This document shows positions 47,380-57,640 of a stretch of DNA of 64,000 nt, piece by piece. This stretch comes from Mytilus galloprovincialis. Taxonomy: Eukaryota > Mollusca > Bivalvia > Mytilida > Mytilidae. Every line of letters begins with the position of its first letter. Position 1 is the stretch's first letter. A program made the translations under genes and the position numbers. Where the stretch lies: positions 68,353,261 to 68,417,260 of the forward strand of contig NC_134845.1 in NCBI RefSeq assembly GCF_965363235.1, written 5' to 3'. The notes under the pieces were generated by a model, which ran no database searches, was not told the DNA's origin, and was given only the letters and a program-made list of their open reading frames with translations.

Positions 47380-48713
47380 TCTATACTATTAAACGAGAAG
47401 ACCTGATTTTGTGTGTCGCTTCTCTTCCTCCCACAATTTCTTATGACTATTCAGTTTGGGTTATTTTGGGAGAAAAACGAAAATTTAGGCGTCCGAATAT
47501 TGCTTCCGTCATCAAACCGACTTTCATGTCACACATGACTTCCGGTTTTAACATTGAGAACCAATCGTATGATAGATAACAAAACTGAAAAATAAACAAG
47601 CCATTCAGATCGTTGTCCATATCGCGGTTTTTATATCGTATGAACCACTACTATTATACTTCGGTTTTAACTTACACATATTAATGTTCATAAGTTCTCG
47701 GACGGAGAAAGGACAATTATTTTTGCGTTTTTCTGCATGTATACTATGATTAATATACTATTATAATATATAGAGACTCTCTATACAATAAAGCTTTGAG
47801 TTTCTGTCATCAAACCGACTTTTAAGTCAGACATGACTACCGGTTTTAACATTAATAACCAATCGTATGATAGATAAATACCTCGGTTTTAACTTGCACA
47901 CAATTTTCATAAGTACTCGGACGGAGACAAGACAATTGTTTTCACGTTTATCTGCATCATACCCATGTATACTATGATTAATATACTACTATTATATATA
48001 GAGATTCTCTTTATAATATATCAGTGATCACCAGGGAGAAGAAACTTTATAGAATCAATAGTTAATAGAAAATTAAATTCACTTTAATATTTATAATAAA
48101 GATACGTAAATCTATGTTCAAAGTATACAAAAACGCGAAAATACTGGGATATAACAGAAAACAAAATAATAACGGACTTTAAAAAAAAAAGAGAGGGCTT
48201 AGAAATATTATCCTGTCTCCATGTAACTTTTGATATCATTTCTTAAATTCTCCAGACATAATTTTTTTTACAAAAATTCAGCCACAAATAGTTAACATAC
48301 TTTCAACCAAGCTTTTATAAAAATGTCCGAAATTTCGCTTTTAAATGTAAGTCAAGCAAGACTTCCGGTTTTAAACTTGCACATAAATTTTATAAGAGTA
48401 CTCAAGGACAGGACAATAATTATTGCGTTAATAGAGACTCTCCAAATAATATATAGCAGTGATCGTCCAGGAGAAGAAATTCATAGTTAATATACACTTC
48501 ATTTATAGTATACAAAAACGCGAAAATCAATGGAATTTAACAGAAAAAAATAACGGACATTGGAAACAAGGGAGAGGACTTAAACTGTTTCCAAGTACCT
48601 ATGAATTTTGATACTTTTTCTGAAATTCTCCAGATATGAAATCTTTTACTGAAATTCTGCAGACACAACATCTCACAAGCTTTAATGCCCGCGATTTCGC
48701 GGGTCTGTTCTAG
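47380..48713 (+). mobile_element. Non-autonomous Helitron, 1334 bp
   Basis: Starts TCTATACTATTAAACGAG at 47380, ends in CTAG at 48710-48713, and sits between A (47379) and T (48714), the canonical Helitron target. Ten bases before the end is a GC-rich hairpin with perfect 7 bp arms CCCGCGA/TCGCGGG (48688-48703). The interior lacks Rep/helicase coding sequence and holds repeated segments ('acttccggttttaac', 'ccaatcgtatgatagata' around 47545, 47840 and 48360). No terminal inverted repeats or target duplication are present, as expected for rolling-circle transposition. Confidence 0.88.
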
Positions 48714-48971
48714 TAGGAATGATTTAAGAAAGCACACAAGACTGTCATTGAAAATGTCGCAGTCTACAACTCAATATTGTAACGATTAAAATGCATCTAT
48801 TTTTATTTCGAGGGTCAGGGTCACTATTTGGGATTCCCTCTATTGTATATTTGTAAACATTGCGGACGATAAGTATCCTTTTGATTAAATATGTCATGTG
48901 AATTTCGGAATGAAAAGACTGTTTTAAAAGCATTATAACAGTAATTTGAAAACATTTTAAACATCTATTAC

Positions 48972-49386
48972 CTTCTGGTCCCTCAATCAAAGTTTCCTGA
49001 CCACCGGGAACTCCACGGAAAGAGGTAGTGTCCTTCATACAATTGATTATGTTTTCCTCTGCCTGGGAAGGCTGGGTAGGAGGAGGACCACCACTAGTTT
49101 GTGATCTTTCCCTCTGCACCGTTGTGAATTTCCTTGGCCCCACGGGTCAGGTTTCTCCAACGGTTCGTTACCTCTGTCTCTGTCCTGAGACACACCCCAA
49201 GGCATTTACTTTACTTGTTATTTCTTGCCACATTTTTTGCTTTTTAGCATTAGTTACCTCTGGGGAATGCTTCCCCTGGAGTAATTCAAGGTGGGTTTTA
49301 GCAAGCTCACTAATCAAATTACTCTCAATTGCAGTGAAGTTGAGTTTTCTTTTCCTTGTAGTTTTTGCAGACACATTTGCAGCCAT
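48972..49386 (-). pseudogene. Myb/SANT-like DNA-binding (NAIF1-like) exon, frameshifted
   Basis: Starts MAANVSAKTTRKRKLNFTAIE at 49386, a Myb/SANT-like helix set of the type found in NAIF1 and in the Harbinger accessory protein. A second frame continues VTNRWRNLTRGAKE. A third gives SQTSGGPPPTQPS and FRGVPGG, typical of the region after the domain. Two frameshifts, near 49175 and 49115, separate the pieces, and no whole product can be made. In active Harbinger elements the Myb-like protein helps bring the transposase to DNA. Confidence 0.75.
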
Positions 49387-49605
49387 GTTGATTAATACAG
49401 GAAGTTTAATTTTTCAAAGAATTTTTGGAATTTTATTTTTGTAATCACATCGTTAAATTTGAACACTGCGTTAACTAACATTGTCGTTAACATTTTTTTA
49501 ACAACAATATTAAACGCATTGATTAGTTAGCGATTGCGTTAAGATTTAACGACTCGTTGACTTAATCATCGTTAAATTTAACGATACTTTTGAACAACTG
49601 GGCCC
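48972..49605 (-). mobile_element. PIF/Harbinger-type transposon remnant, Myb/SANT end
   Basis: On the minus strand the element starts with GGGCCCAGTTGTTC (49605 leftward), a Harbinger-like terminus, followed by a palindrome-rich 'gttaac' segment (49450-49590), a Myb/SANT-type exon, and a splice-donor-like AG|GTAATA at about 48971. The transposase and other end are not seen. The sequence meets the Helitron 260 bp further left. Confidence 0.6.
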
Positions 49606-49609
49606 TGGT

Positions 49610-50130
49610 TTTATCATGACCAGTTACATATCAGTTTGATTTTCTGTTTCGATCTCATGATTTTGTGCAGAGTTATGGCCCTTGGATACCCGCAAATAAT
49701 TCATATCCGGTTCATCATGCTTGAAGATATTGATTTGGTATTTATTAAATACTGTACACCATCATAAATTGTTCGCACTTTCTTCCAGTACAATGAATGT
49801 TTAACCCATAAAGTGGGAGATATTATGGACATAGTTGTGCAAATCGTGATACAAGCATGAAATTTGGTATATGGGTGGACTAAATGATAATTAAAAACAT
49901 TCAGCTGCTGGCCATAAAAAAAATCATTTTTTTCAAGATGGCCACCGCTCATTTTGCAAATGGCGTCATATCCAATTGGTTACATTTCGTAAATCTTTTT
50001 GAAATCTGTGTAATAGGTATAATCCAATGTTAGCTATGATAAAAGATAAATGAAATTTCCTAAAGTACGAAGAAACAATACCTACATGAAGAACAAAAGT
50101 GACTTCCGGTCCCACAATGGCGGCAAAACG
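49610..50130. repeat. Probable dispersed repeat
   Basis: Contains the phrase 'gcagagttatggccct' and nearby words I associate with bivalve dispersed repeats. No second copy in this window allows its borders to be set. Confidence 0.35.
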
Positions 50131-50314
50131 TGGAAAATGTCATTTTTTTCATTTCTTTCAACTTAACAAGATATATCACCGACTTTGTTAAGTTCAAATG
50201 CATATATAGTTTGTTGAGAAAGACGGATTGTTTATCTTATAATTATCTGAGAGTTGCCAATACACAAACCTGTACACGGAAAGCCAGAACGGTAGCATTT
50301 ACAGTTACCAACAC

Positions 50315-52289
50315 AGCTGAACTTCTGGAGGTTTGGTCTTCCAACAGACTATTGGAATCCCAATGGGTACCCAGGGGCGTAGCTAGAACGAAACGATGTG
50401 GAAGCAACTACCGCCGAGCGGAGCGAGGCGAAAAAATTTTGGGACCCTATTATGCAGAATTTTTTTTTTTCGGTTTTCGGTTATAGAACGGTTAAAAGAG
50501 GAGCTATATGTAGATAAAAATTTATGAATGTAAAACTATTAATAAATCTTCTGAATATAGTAATACATAAACAACACATATTTGTGATACAGAATTTACT
50601 CAAAATTGTCCAAAGTCTGCACTTCGGGTCTGGGTAGAAACAAACTTCTCTATTACTTTGTCAACATTCACACTGAAATCCCGATGAATATGCAGTAATG
50701 CTATGTAACTTTCGTTGTTCATTGTTGATCGTACATTTGTTTTCAATTACATACGTAGTACCGTGACTGATAGATCTCAGGGCATGGTAGCACTCGCGAG
50801 ATGTTATAAACCAGCGTACGTGTTCGGCATCGAGCGACCTCCCAATTGAATTCTTCAAAATTACATGCTAGGTCAGTTTCGTATGTTTCAATATTGAGAT
50901 TTGTTCGTTTGTGATATTTCCTACAACACGATGAAGCAGATACAGCACAAAGAAGCGATTTTCTGATAACTTGACGCGACTCCACTCTCCAGTTGCCTTA
51001 TCATATGGTCTATGAACGCAAAAAATAATGAGACTTTCCAATACTGTTTTGGCGTGGTTGCAGGGTGATTGGCTCCGGTAGTCTGTCAACCACATCGCCT
51101 CGGCATATTTTCAAGGATATCGAAGAGATCTGATAATTCTAATGCCGATTGGTACATCTCATTCCAAACTGATGAACTGTACACTGTAAAATGTGCTCCA
51201 AAACTACATATCTTAGACTGAGTATTACAAATTCAAAAGTAAAAATCTTGTAAAAGATACAAGTTACCTTCCGATTTTGTCATAATCTCCCAAATTTTTT
51301 TTATTTTGAAACCAAATGTCGTTATTTAATGATATTTCATCAATTAAAAAAAGTGACAACATAGGTGTTTCCTTTAACATTCAAATTGACAATCTATAAA
51401 TTTTTATTTTGCCATTTCTTTTTTTGCATGCCGAATCAATGTGTACGCAACTTCGGAGCTACGATCTTTTTCTGAATGAACAGCTTCATCAACACTTGTA
51501 ACTATGTTGTCAAACTAATATCCGGGATAGACGGAAAAGACACCAACAGTCTCCGATCCGATTGACCAAATCATCTCTCTCTCTTCTGATTTTTTTTTTT
51601 TTTTTTTTTTTTGTGTGAAAACGACGTGGATGCACGTGCTGTCGTGCCTCCGGGTAGCTACGCCCCTGGTACCAATTGTGCTCCTTTACTTGCAGATTTG
51701 TTTTTGTATTCCTATGAAATAGAATGTATCCAAGGGCTTGTACAGAAAGGAGAAAATAAATTAGCCCAGTCTTTTAATTTCACCTTTCGGTATATTGATG
51801 ATGTACTGTCTCTTAATAATAATAGATTCAGTGATCACTTACATTTAATATATCCAAGTGAACTTGAAATTAAAGATACTACCGACACAGATAAATCTGC
51901 TGTATACTTAGACCTTTTTCGCGAAATGAATACTGATGGTAGGTTAAATACCAAGATTTATGACAAACGCGATGATTTTTAATTTTCCTATAGTCAACTT
52001 TCCATTTCTGTGTAGCAACATCCCAGCGGCACAAGCATATGGCGTATATGTGTCTCAATTGATACGTTACTCTAGAGCTAGTTCAAAGTACGTTGATTTT
52101 GTTGAACCAAGAATACTGCATTCTCAAAAGTTGCTAAGACAGGGCTATGAATCAATAAAATTAAGGTCATCACTCAAGAAATTTTACAGTCGCCATCATG
52201 AGCTGATTGGCCATTATGACAAAAGTGTGTCAGAAATCATATCTGATATCTTCTTCAGTCATAGTTACCTTCCATCATTACCGGACTGA
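50315..52289 (+). pseudogene. Reverse-transcriptase fragment split by a DNA transposon
   Basis: The left piece (about 50325-50371) reads GGLVFQQTIGIPMGT. The right piece (51669-52289) resumes with NCAPLLADLF, then FRYIDD, KIYDKRDDF and YSRASS, and ends at a TGA at 52287-52289. The 1297 bp insertion lies exactly between them. A single extra T in 'gatgattttta' near 51975 causes a further frameshift. It is related to the enzyme at 14199-14864 and, like it, lacks the N-terminal half. Confidence 0.8.
50372..51668. mobile_element. DNA transposon with CAGGGGCGTAGCTA ends, 5 bp target duplication
   Basis: Perfect 14 bp terminal inverted repeats CAGGGGCGTAGCTA bound the element, flanked on both sides by GTACC (50367-50371 and 51669-51673). 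Removing the element restores the continuity of the reverse-transcriptase motif. The terminus looks hAT-like, but hAT elements normally make 8 bp duplications. Interior minus-strand frames of 65-80 codons between 50661 and 51095 are overlapping and resemble no transposase I can identify. A T run occurs at 51591-51612. Confidence 0.85.
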
Positions 52290-52499
52290 ACAAAGAAATA
52301 ACACGACGGGTGCCGTATACGGTGCAGGAAATGCTTACCTCTCCGGAGCACCTGATTTCACTCCCGGTTTTTAGTGGAGTTCGTGTTGTTTCTTATTTAT
52401 TATTTATAACTGTTGATATCGATGTAAATGTCTTTTGGTTTTACGCTTCTTTGTTTACTTCTTGGTTTTGATTGTTATTGTCTTATTGACTTATACTTC

Positions 52500-52815
52500 G
52501 CATTTGACATAAATTGTCATCTCAGTACCAGAATCTATGACAAACGAGACGATTTTAATTTTGAAATTATAAATTTTCCCCACTTTAGCAGCAATAAACC
52601 AACTTCTCTTGCATATGGGATATACATTTCCAAATTCATTCGGTATTCCAGAGCTTGCAGCTGCTCTTAAGAACTTCTGAAACATCACCAGTGTCTGAGC
52701 AGAAAATTGAAGAACCAGGGTTATGACAAAAAGCGTCTCGTCCTTTTTCTAAAAAAAATCATTGGAAGATACCTTGTTGATAAATACTTAGTAGCAACCT
52801 CACAAATAAGACAAG
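52500..52815 (+). pseudogene. Second reverse-transcriptase fragment
   Basis: Encodes TRIYDKRDDFNFEIINFP and YISKFIRYSRAC, matching the C-terminal third of the enzymes above, then loses frame after 52665. It continues in another frame with NQGYDKKRL. It is more diverged, so it derives from a different insertion of the same superfamily. Confidence 0.7.
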
Positions 52816-53450
52816 ATTAGCTTGAAGTATACACTCTAGGAATTGACGTTGTTTGTCATCTTAATCACGTGTTATAGTGGGGTTTTTTTTTGTGGGTTCT
52901 TGTACATTTTCAACCTTTACTGATTATTCTTTTGTTTGGTTATATTTACTTTTGGCGGGGCTCGGTACTTAAACATCCCGCCATTGTGTTATTGTGTTAT
53001 GGCCAATTTTGTATTCTTGTTTTTCATTGTTGCTCATGATCATGTACTTTGTCTATAGAGTGTATACTAGTTGTTAAAATAGTTAATTATTTTTTTTTAT
53101 AGTGATTAAGATTATATTACAATATTGACTGCTTTACCTCAATCTTTTAACATTTTTACCTATTATGTCTGTTTCATGTGTTTGGTTTGCTCACATATTT
53201 TTGTCAATATTATGGAACTGTATGCGACTGTCATACAAGTGAGATGTTTAGCTAGCTATTAAACATACTTAATCAGTAGTTTTCTACACAATGAAATATA
53301 TGTACCTAGTGAGAACATTGACTGTTGTTTTTCTTCGCTTGGTGTATTTGAGCTTTTAATTTAGTCATTTCATTTTAGGACTTTCCGTTTTGAATTTCCT
53401 TGGAGTTTGGTTATTTAGTTATTTTACTTTTCTTTTTATATGGATTATTC
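52816..53450 (+). repeat. Retroelement 3' UTR
   Basis: Non-coding sequence following the reverse-transcriptase fragment. It is similar in order to 62780-63110 ('gtgattaagattata', 'acaagtgaga.gtttag', 'ggactttccgttttgaa'). I read both as 3' UTRs of the same element family. Confidence 0.55.
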
Positions 53451-53949
53451 ATTATTACCCCGTGTTAACTTGAAAAAATAAGAGATTTTTTTATTGATAT
53501 GTACTGTTCCATTTAACATATTTTGTTCATTACTTGGTATTTTTGTTTTTCAGCTGTTGATTTGATTTGTAAAATATCAGTTTTTCGCGATCCAGCACAT
53601 ACTGAAAGCCTTAACTCTTTTGATATCAATTATAAATAGTGTACATCACACAAGTCTTACTAGACATAAGTTAGAAGAATGAAATTCTTTTTTCAAATCC
53701 AAAGAATCTGATAAACAAATCAATGAAAAACAAACGTGGCACCTGCTGGCGGCTATATTCTGTTTAACGAGATAAATAATCAAATAAAGATGTATTACAT
53801 GTGAGCAAATGTTGATGATGTCATTGTTTATTACTATATTAAGATTTAAAAATAGGTCCCTGATGACAAACTTTTGATAGTTTGAATTACAATATAACAC
53901 ATATATTTGCATTCCGATCATCACAAATTTATTCCTGTATTGTAGTTTC

Positions 53950-55482
53950 TTACATAAGCATAAATATTTTATTACATGCACAACAAAGGATATAGACTAC
54001 TTCGATTCCAATGAATATAAGCATTACAAAGATATACAACTGATTGTAATTGAATTTTTCCTTTAAGAACATTGTTGAACATTTGAAACCAAAAAAGACG
54101 TGAACATTCAGCAACTTGTGAATTTTCTTCAACATATCTTTATCAAGTTCGCATTCAGTCGCAAAAGAGCCTCTTAGATCATGGACAACTTTGCCATATT
54201 CATTTATCGCAATATACATCGCACAAGAATGTATATTTGCATATAGATTCTTCATTATCCGTTCCTGTCCAAACGTGCATTGTGGGAACAGCTTATGCAG
54301 GTTTGGGTTGCCGTAAAAGAAATGTGGTAACCAATTGTACCTGATGCACAAGTTTAGAAAGTATATAAAATATCCCAGCGCTTGTCGCACTCCATGAATA
54401 GTTGTGTTTCCCGTATTTGTTTGGTCAACTTTAAGCATGCACATTAAATGAAGACAAGCCGTCTTTAGATGATACGATTCAAGAACACTACGTAAACTTT
54501 TAAGTTCATATTTCCGACCGTGTATCCAAGACTTAACAATACGACAAGCTGTCATCATATAAAGTTGACTCGAATCTAATTGTTCCTGTCCAAAGATAAA
54601 TCCTTCATATCCGCTAGAGCATTTTCGCCAAATATACTGGTTTTCTGATGGAGTCGGGGAGTTCTTCCATTTCATAACGGCATAAACCGAACATTTCATA
54701 TCATTTCCTTCTGATGATATTTCATCATCATACAAAACCAGAGCCGGGACTATATCTATGTGTAATTCTTGCATGGGAGTGCTCGGAATCCTAGCAGCCT
54801 GTAGGTCAAAACTGCTAAAGGTTTCATAAACGTCCTCCATTACTGTCTCTTTGTCTAAGGTAAGGTCAATACCAACAGTAGGTGGTTTTGTTGACTGCTG
54901 CATAGTGTATTCTTGTCTTCCGATGGCTTCCAGATGGTCATTTATTAAATGCCTTGTTTTATTTATAATGATTTTAAAGACTCTCTCTTGTAAATGTTTT
55001 GTATTTATGTAGTATTTACCATCTTTTCCCGTCTCGAATATTTCCAAATCGTATATCCATTGATATCTGAAGATTAAATTTTCAGCATTCCTTACTTCAA
55101 GCTTCAAAAGATCGACATCGCGACTATTACGTAGTCTTACTTCTGATGTTATCATTTGATTTATGTCAAAAAGTAATTTGCAGTCGAATTCTAGTGCATT
55201 TTCTATTTTGAGACCTTCTTGTGCGCTTCCTTGCTTAACGTATCCAAGTATTTTTAATCCTTCGAAATTTTCATTTGCAAACTTTCTAACCCCTTGTTCT
55301 ATTGTATTTAATATTTCATCTATAGCTTGGCAATGATTATCCCATTTATCAGCGTTAATGTTCATATGTTTTAATACTGTAAGTCTGAGAATGCTTTTTT
55401 TAAGTTCGATTTCGTTTTCTCCAAATTCAAAAACGGGTCTTTTCCATCTGTTCCACTCCAAGTTTGTTTGGTATGCCGCCAT
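53950..55482 (-). CDS. cGAS-like receptor (Mab-21 type nucleotidyltransferase) with C-terminal membrane helix
   Basis: 510 residues in a single uninterrupted exon, starting MAAYQTNLEW at 55482. The nucleotidyltransferase signature is complete: G85-S86 (YVKQGSAQEG), then E98-F-D100, with the same 12-residue spacing from Ser to Glu as human cGAS (S213, E225, D227), and a third acidic residue D243 (LHIDIVPAL). The Mab-21 C-lobe follows, with WRKCSSGYEGFIFG at about 285-298 and SYHLKTACLHLM at about 336-347. I see no cGAS zinc thumb. Residues ~481-503 (YIFVMLIFIGIEVVYILCC) form a strong predicted transmembrane helix at the extreme C terminus, leaving the enzyme cytosolic if tail-anchored. Family members make cyclic dinucleotides or related products that activate STING. 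Ligand and product here are unknown. The catalytic residues and open frame suggest a working gene. Confidence 0.9.
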   Translation of the reverse strand: MAAYQTNLEWNRWKRPVFEFGENEIELKKSILRLTVLKHMNINADKWDNHCQAIDEILNTIEQGVRKFANENFEGLKILGYVKQGSAQEGLKIENALEFDCKLLFDINQMITSEVRLRNSRDVDLLKLEVRNAENLIFRYQWIYDLEIFETGKDGKYYINTKHLQERVFKIIINKTRHLINDHLEAIGRQEYTMQQSTKPPTVGIDLTLDKETVMEDVYETFSSFDLQAARIPSTPMQELHIDIVPALVLYDDEISSEGNDMKCSVYAVMKWKNSPTPSENQYIWRKCSSGYEGFIFGQEQLDSSQLYMMTACRIVKSWIHGRKYELKSLRSVLESYHLKTACLHLMCMLKVDQTNTGNTTIHGVRQALGYFIYFLNLCIRYNWLPHFFYGNPNLHKLFPQCTFGQERIMKNLYANIHSCAMYIAINEYGKVVHDLRGSFATECELDKDMLKKIHKLLNVHVFFGFKCSTMFLKEKFNYNQLYIFVMLIFIGIEVVYILCCACNKIFMLM

Positions 55483-55489
55483 CTTTGTT

Positions 55490-55903
55490 ATATGAGATTA
55501 CAAAGTGTGTCTCCTCCTCGAATTGAGTTGAATTAATACATTGAAGATTTTTGTAAAAACATCTATAGAAGTATAGAAAATGGTTATGAAAATGTCTCAA
55601 ATGTAGTTCATTTAGTGCAAAAAAACTATTTAAATTGAATCTGTTTAATTCTTATGATCTAGTGTAAATTTGAGGCGATTATACTCTAAATCCCAAAAAT
55701 GCAAGTGTTCAGTATACAAAAGATGAAAATTTGGTAAGATCGAAAGCTTAATCCTTTTGTTATGTTTGATTTCCTGCATTCAGCTTTGAGCACAAGTCAT
55801 TGAAAATAAATTGTCCGAATGCGCAAATTGTGAATTGAATTAGAATTGGTATCATGTCATGATGTATAGCACAAAATAGTATATTTACTAATTAGTTTTT
55901 AAA

Positions 55904-55938
<35 letters not shown>

Positions 55939-57060
55939 TGTTGTGAACTTAGGTCAGGGCAAAACAAAAAAAGATGATAAATCGATTCGATCAAAACTAA
56001 TACAAATAAAATCAGACAAAGCTTGTTCAATACATTTAACTAAAATTAAAAACAAATATACTTTTTTACAAATAGAATTAAACACTAAGACTACTTGATA
56101 ATAAAAATCTATAAAAAATGAACCAGGACATTTTCTTTAATACATATACGTCTTAAAAAAAATGAAAACATCATGATCCCATTTCATTTGTATTATAGGA
56201 GTGGTTATGAACTCCTACGTGCATTGATAAAATACTTTACATTAGATTCATAATAAATCTTTATAATTTTTTTGTAGATTTTGTGGCTTATTTAGATTTA
56301 ATATAATTGTAAAGAAGAACGCCGTAAAATTTTAATGTAACGATTTTGATGTGAAACTTATTACTTAAGTGCCAGTCTGCCTAAGAATCAGGCAGTGGTG
56401 AAAACATGACCAAAAAACCCCACTCAATTTGACATTGATTTTAGTTCATAATATGTAGTTATGCACAAAAATGACATTCATTTCTGTTTTCTGCTCTGGT
56501 AATAGAAGATACAATTTGGTTGAAATGCACTAGAAATTAACGAATAAGGGGAGATAATTCTGTAATTTGCTATCATTCTAACCAATTTTCTAACCAAGTT
56601 ATTTGATATTACCAGACACACACAAACGAAAGACTAATACTTTTTAACTCAGGATGATGGTTAGTATTAAAGAGAATGATTAGCTCGGTGGGTTTTTTCT
56701 TATCATGTTTTAATTTTTACCTAAATTGCCTGATTCTTACAAAGACTGGCACTTAACTACACAGTAATGAAACATAAAATAAATACAGCAACACGAGATC
56801 ATGACCTCTGCGTCTGAAATCTCAATCTTCAAAACTTTTTGACTACGCAACGCAGTTTCGTTCAAAATTTGTTTCAAGGAATAGATTACCTTACATGTAT
56901 TTGGCACAATTTTTGGAATTTGGGGTCTTCAATGCTCTTCAACTTTGTACTTGTTTGACTTTATAATTATTTTGATATCAGCGTCACTGATGAGTCTTAT
57001 GTAGACGAAACGCGCGTTTGTCGTATTAAATTATAATTATGGTACCCTTGATAACTATTT
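55490..57060. repeat. Duplicated 5' flank of the cGAS-like genes (copy 2)
   Basis: Upstream flank of the intact gene, matching 45420-46550. It holds a (TGAT)n microsatellite at 55905-55938 and the MITE at 56365-56756, which the other copy lacks. Any promoter must lie here. I found no convincing TATA box or interferon-response element. Confidence 0.8.
56365..56756. mobile_element. MITE with TTAA target site; empty site known in paralogue
   Basis: Begins TTAAGTGCCAGTCTGCCTAA and ends 'tgcctgattcttacaaagactggcacttaa', an imperfect inverted repeat of about 30 bp. The paralogous flank has the unoccupied sequence 'ttacttaactacac' at 46281-46294, so the insertion postdates the segmental duplication. 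No coding sequence is present. The TTAA preference points to a piggyBac- or Kolobok-type source. Confidence 0.9.
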
Positions 57061-57420
57061 ACACCTATGGGTCGATGCCACTGCCGGTGGACGTTTCGTC
57101 CCCGAGGGTATCACCAGGCCAGTAGTCAGTACTACGGTGTTGACATGAATATCAATTATATGGTAATTTTTTTATAAATTTCCTGTTACAAAACCTTGAA
57201 TTCTTCGACAAACTAAGGATTTTCTTATCCCAGGAAAAGATTACCTTAGATGAATTTGGCACAACTTTTTGGAATTGTAGGTCCCCAATGCTCTTCAACT
57301 TTGTTATTGTTTGGCTTTATCATTATTTTGATCTGAGCGTCACTGTTGAGTCTGATGTAGACGAAACGCGCGTCTGACGTATTAAATTATAATCCTGGTA
57401 CCTTTGATAACTAATTCCAT
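56900..57420 (-). repeat. Two reverse copies of the ~356 bp dispersed repeat
   Basis: Copies run roughly 56900-57060 and 57060-57420. Landmarks are 'gcgtcactg.tgagtc', 'gacgaaacgcgcgt' and 'gtggacgtttcgtccccgag'. They are the reverse complement of the units at 61097-61825. Confidence 0.75.
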
Positions 57421-57529
57421 ATTTTTGGCATGGCAACCTCGGGTCATCTGATTATCTATTATGTATCTAAAATAGGTACAATGCTGAATTATACCACTGC
57501 TGTCATACGGTTTTACCAAGTCAGATATA

Positions 57530-57640
57530 TGAAAGTTGTTCTTCATTTAGCTTTTGATTTTGCTATTTGTTTAAGGACTTTGCGTTTATAATCATCCTCA
57601 GAGTACGTTTTTTGTTTGTCATTTTATCGTGAAAACAATT
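57530..57640 (+). repeat. Retroelement 3'-UTR fragment
   Basis: Similar to 53370-53440 and 63020-63100 ('ttaaggactttgcgttt', 'cctcagagtacg'). Confidence 0.4.
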
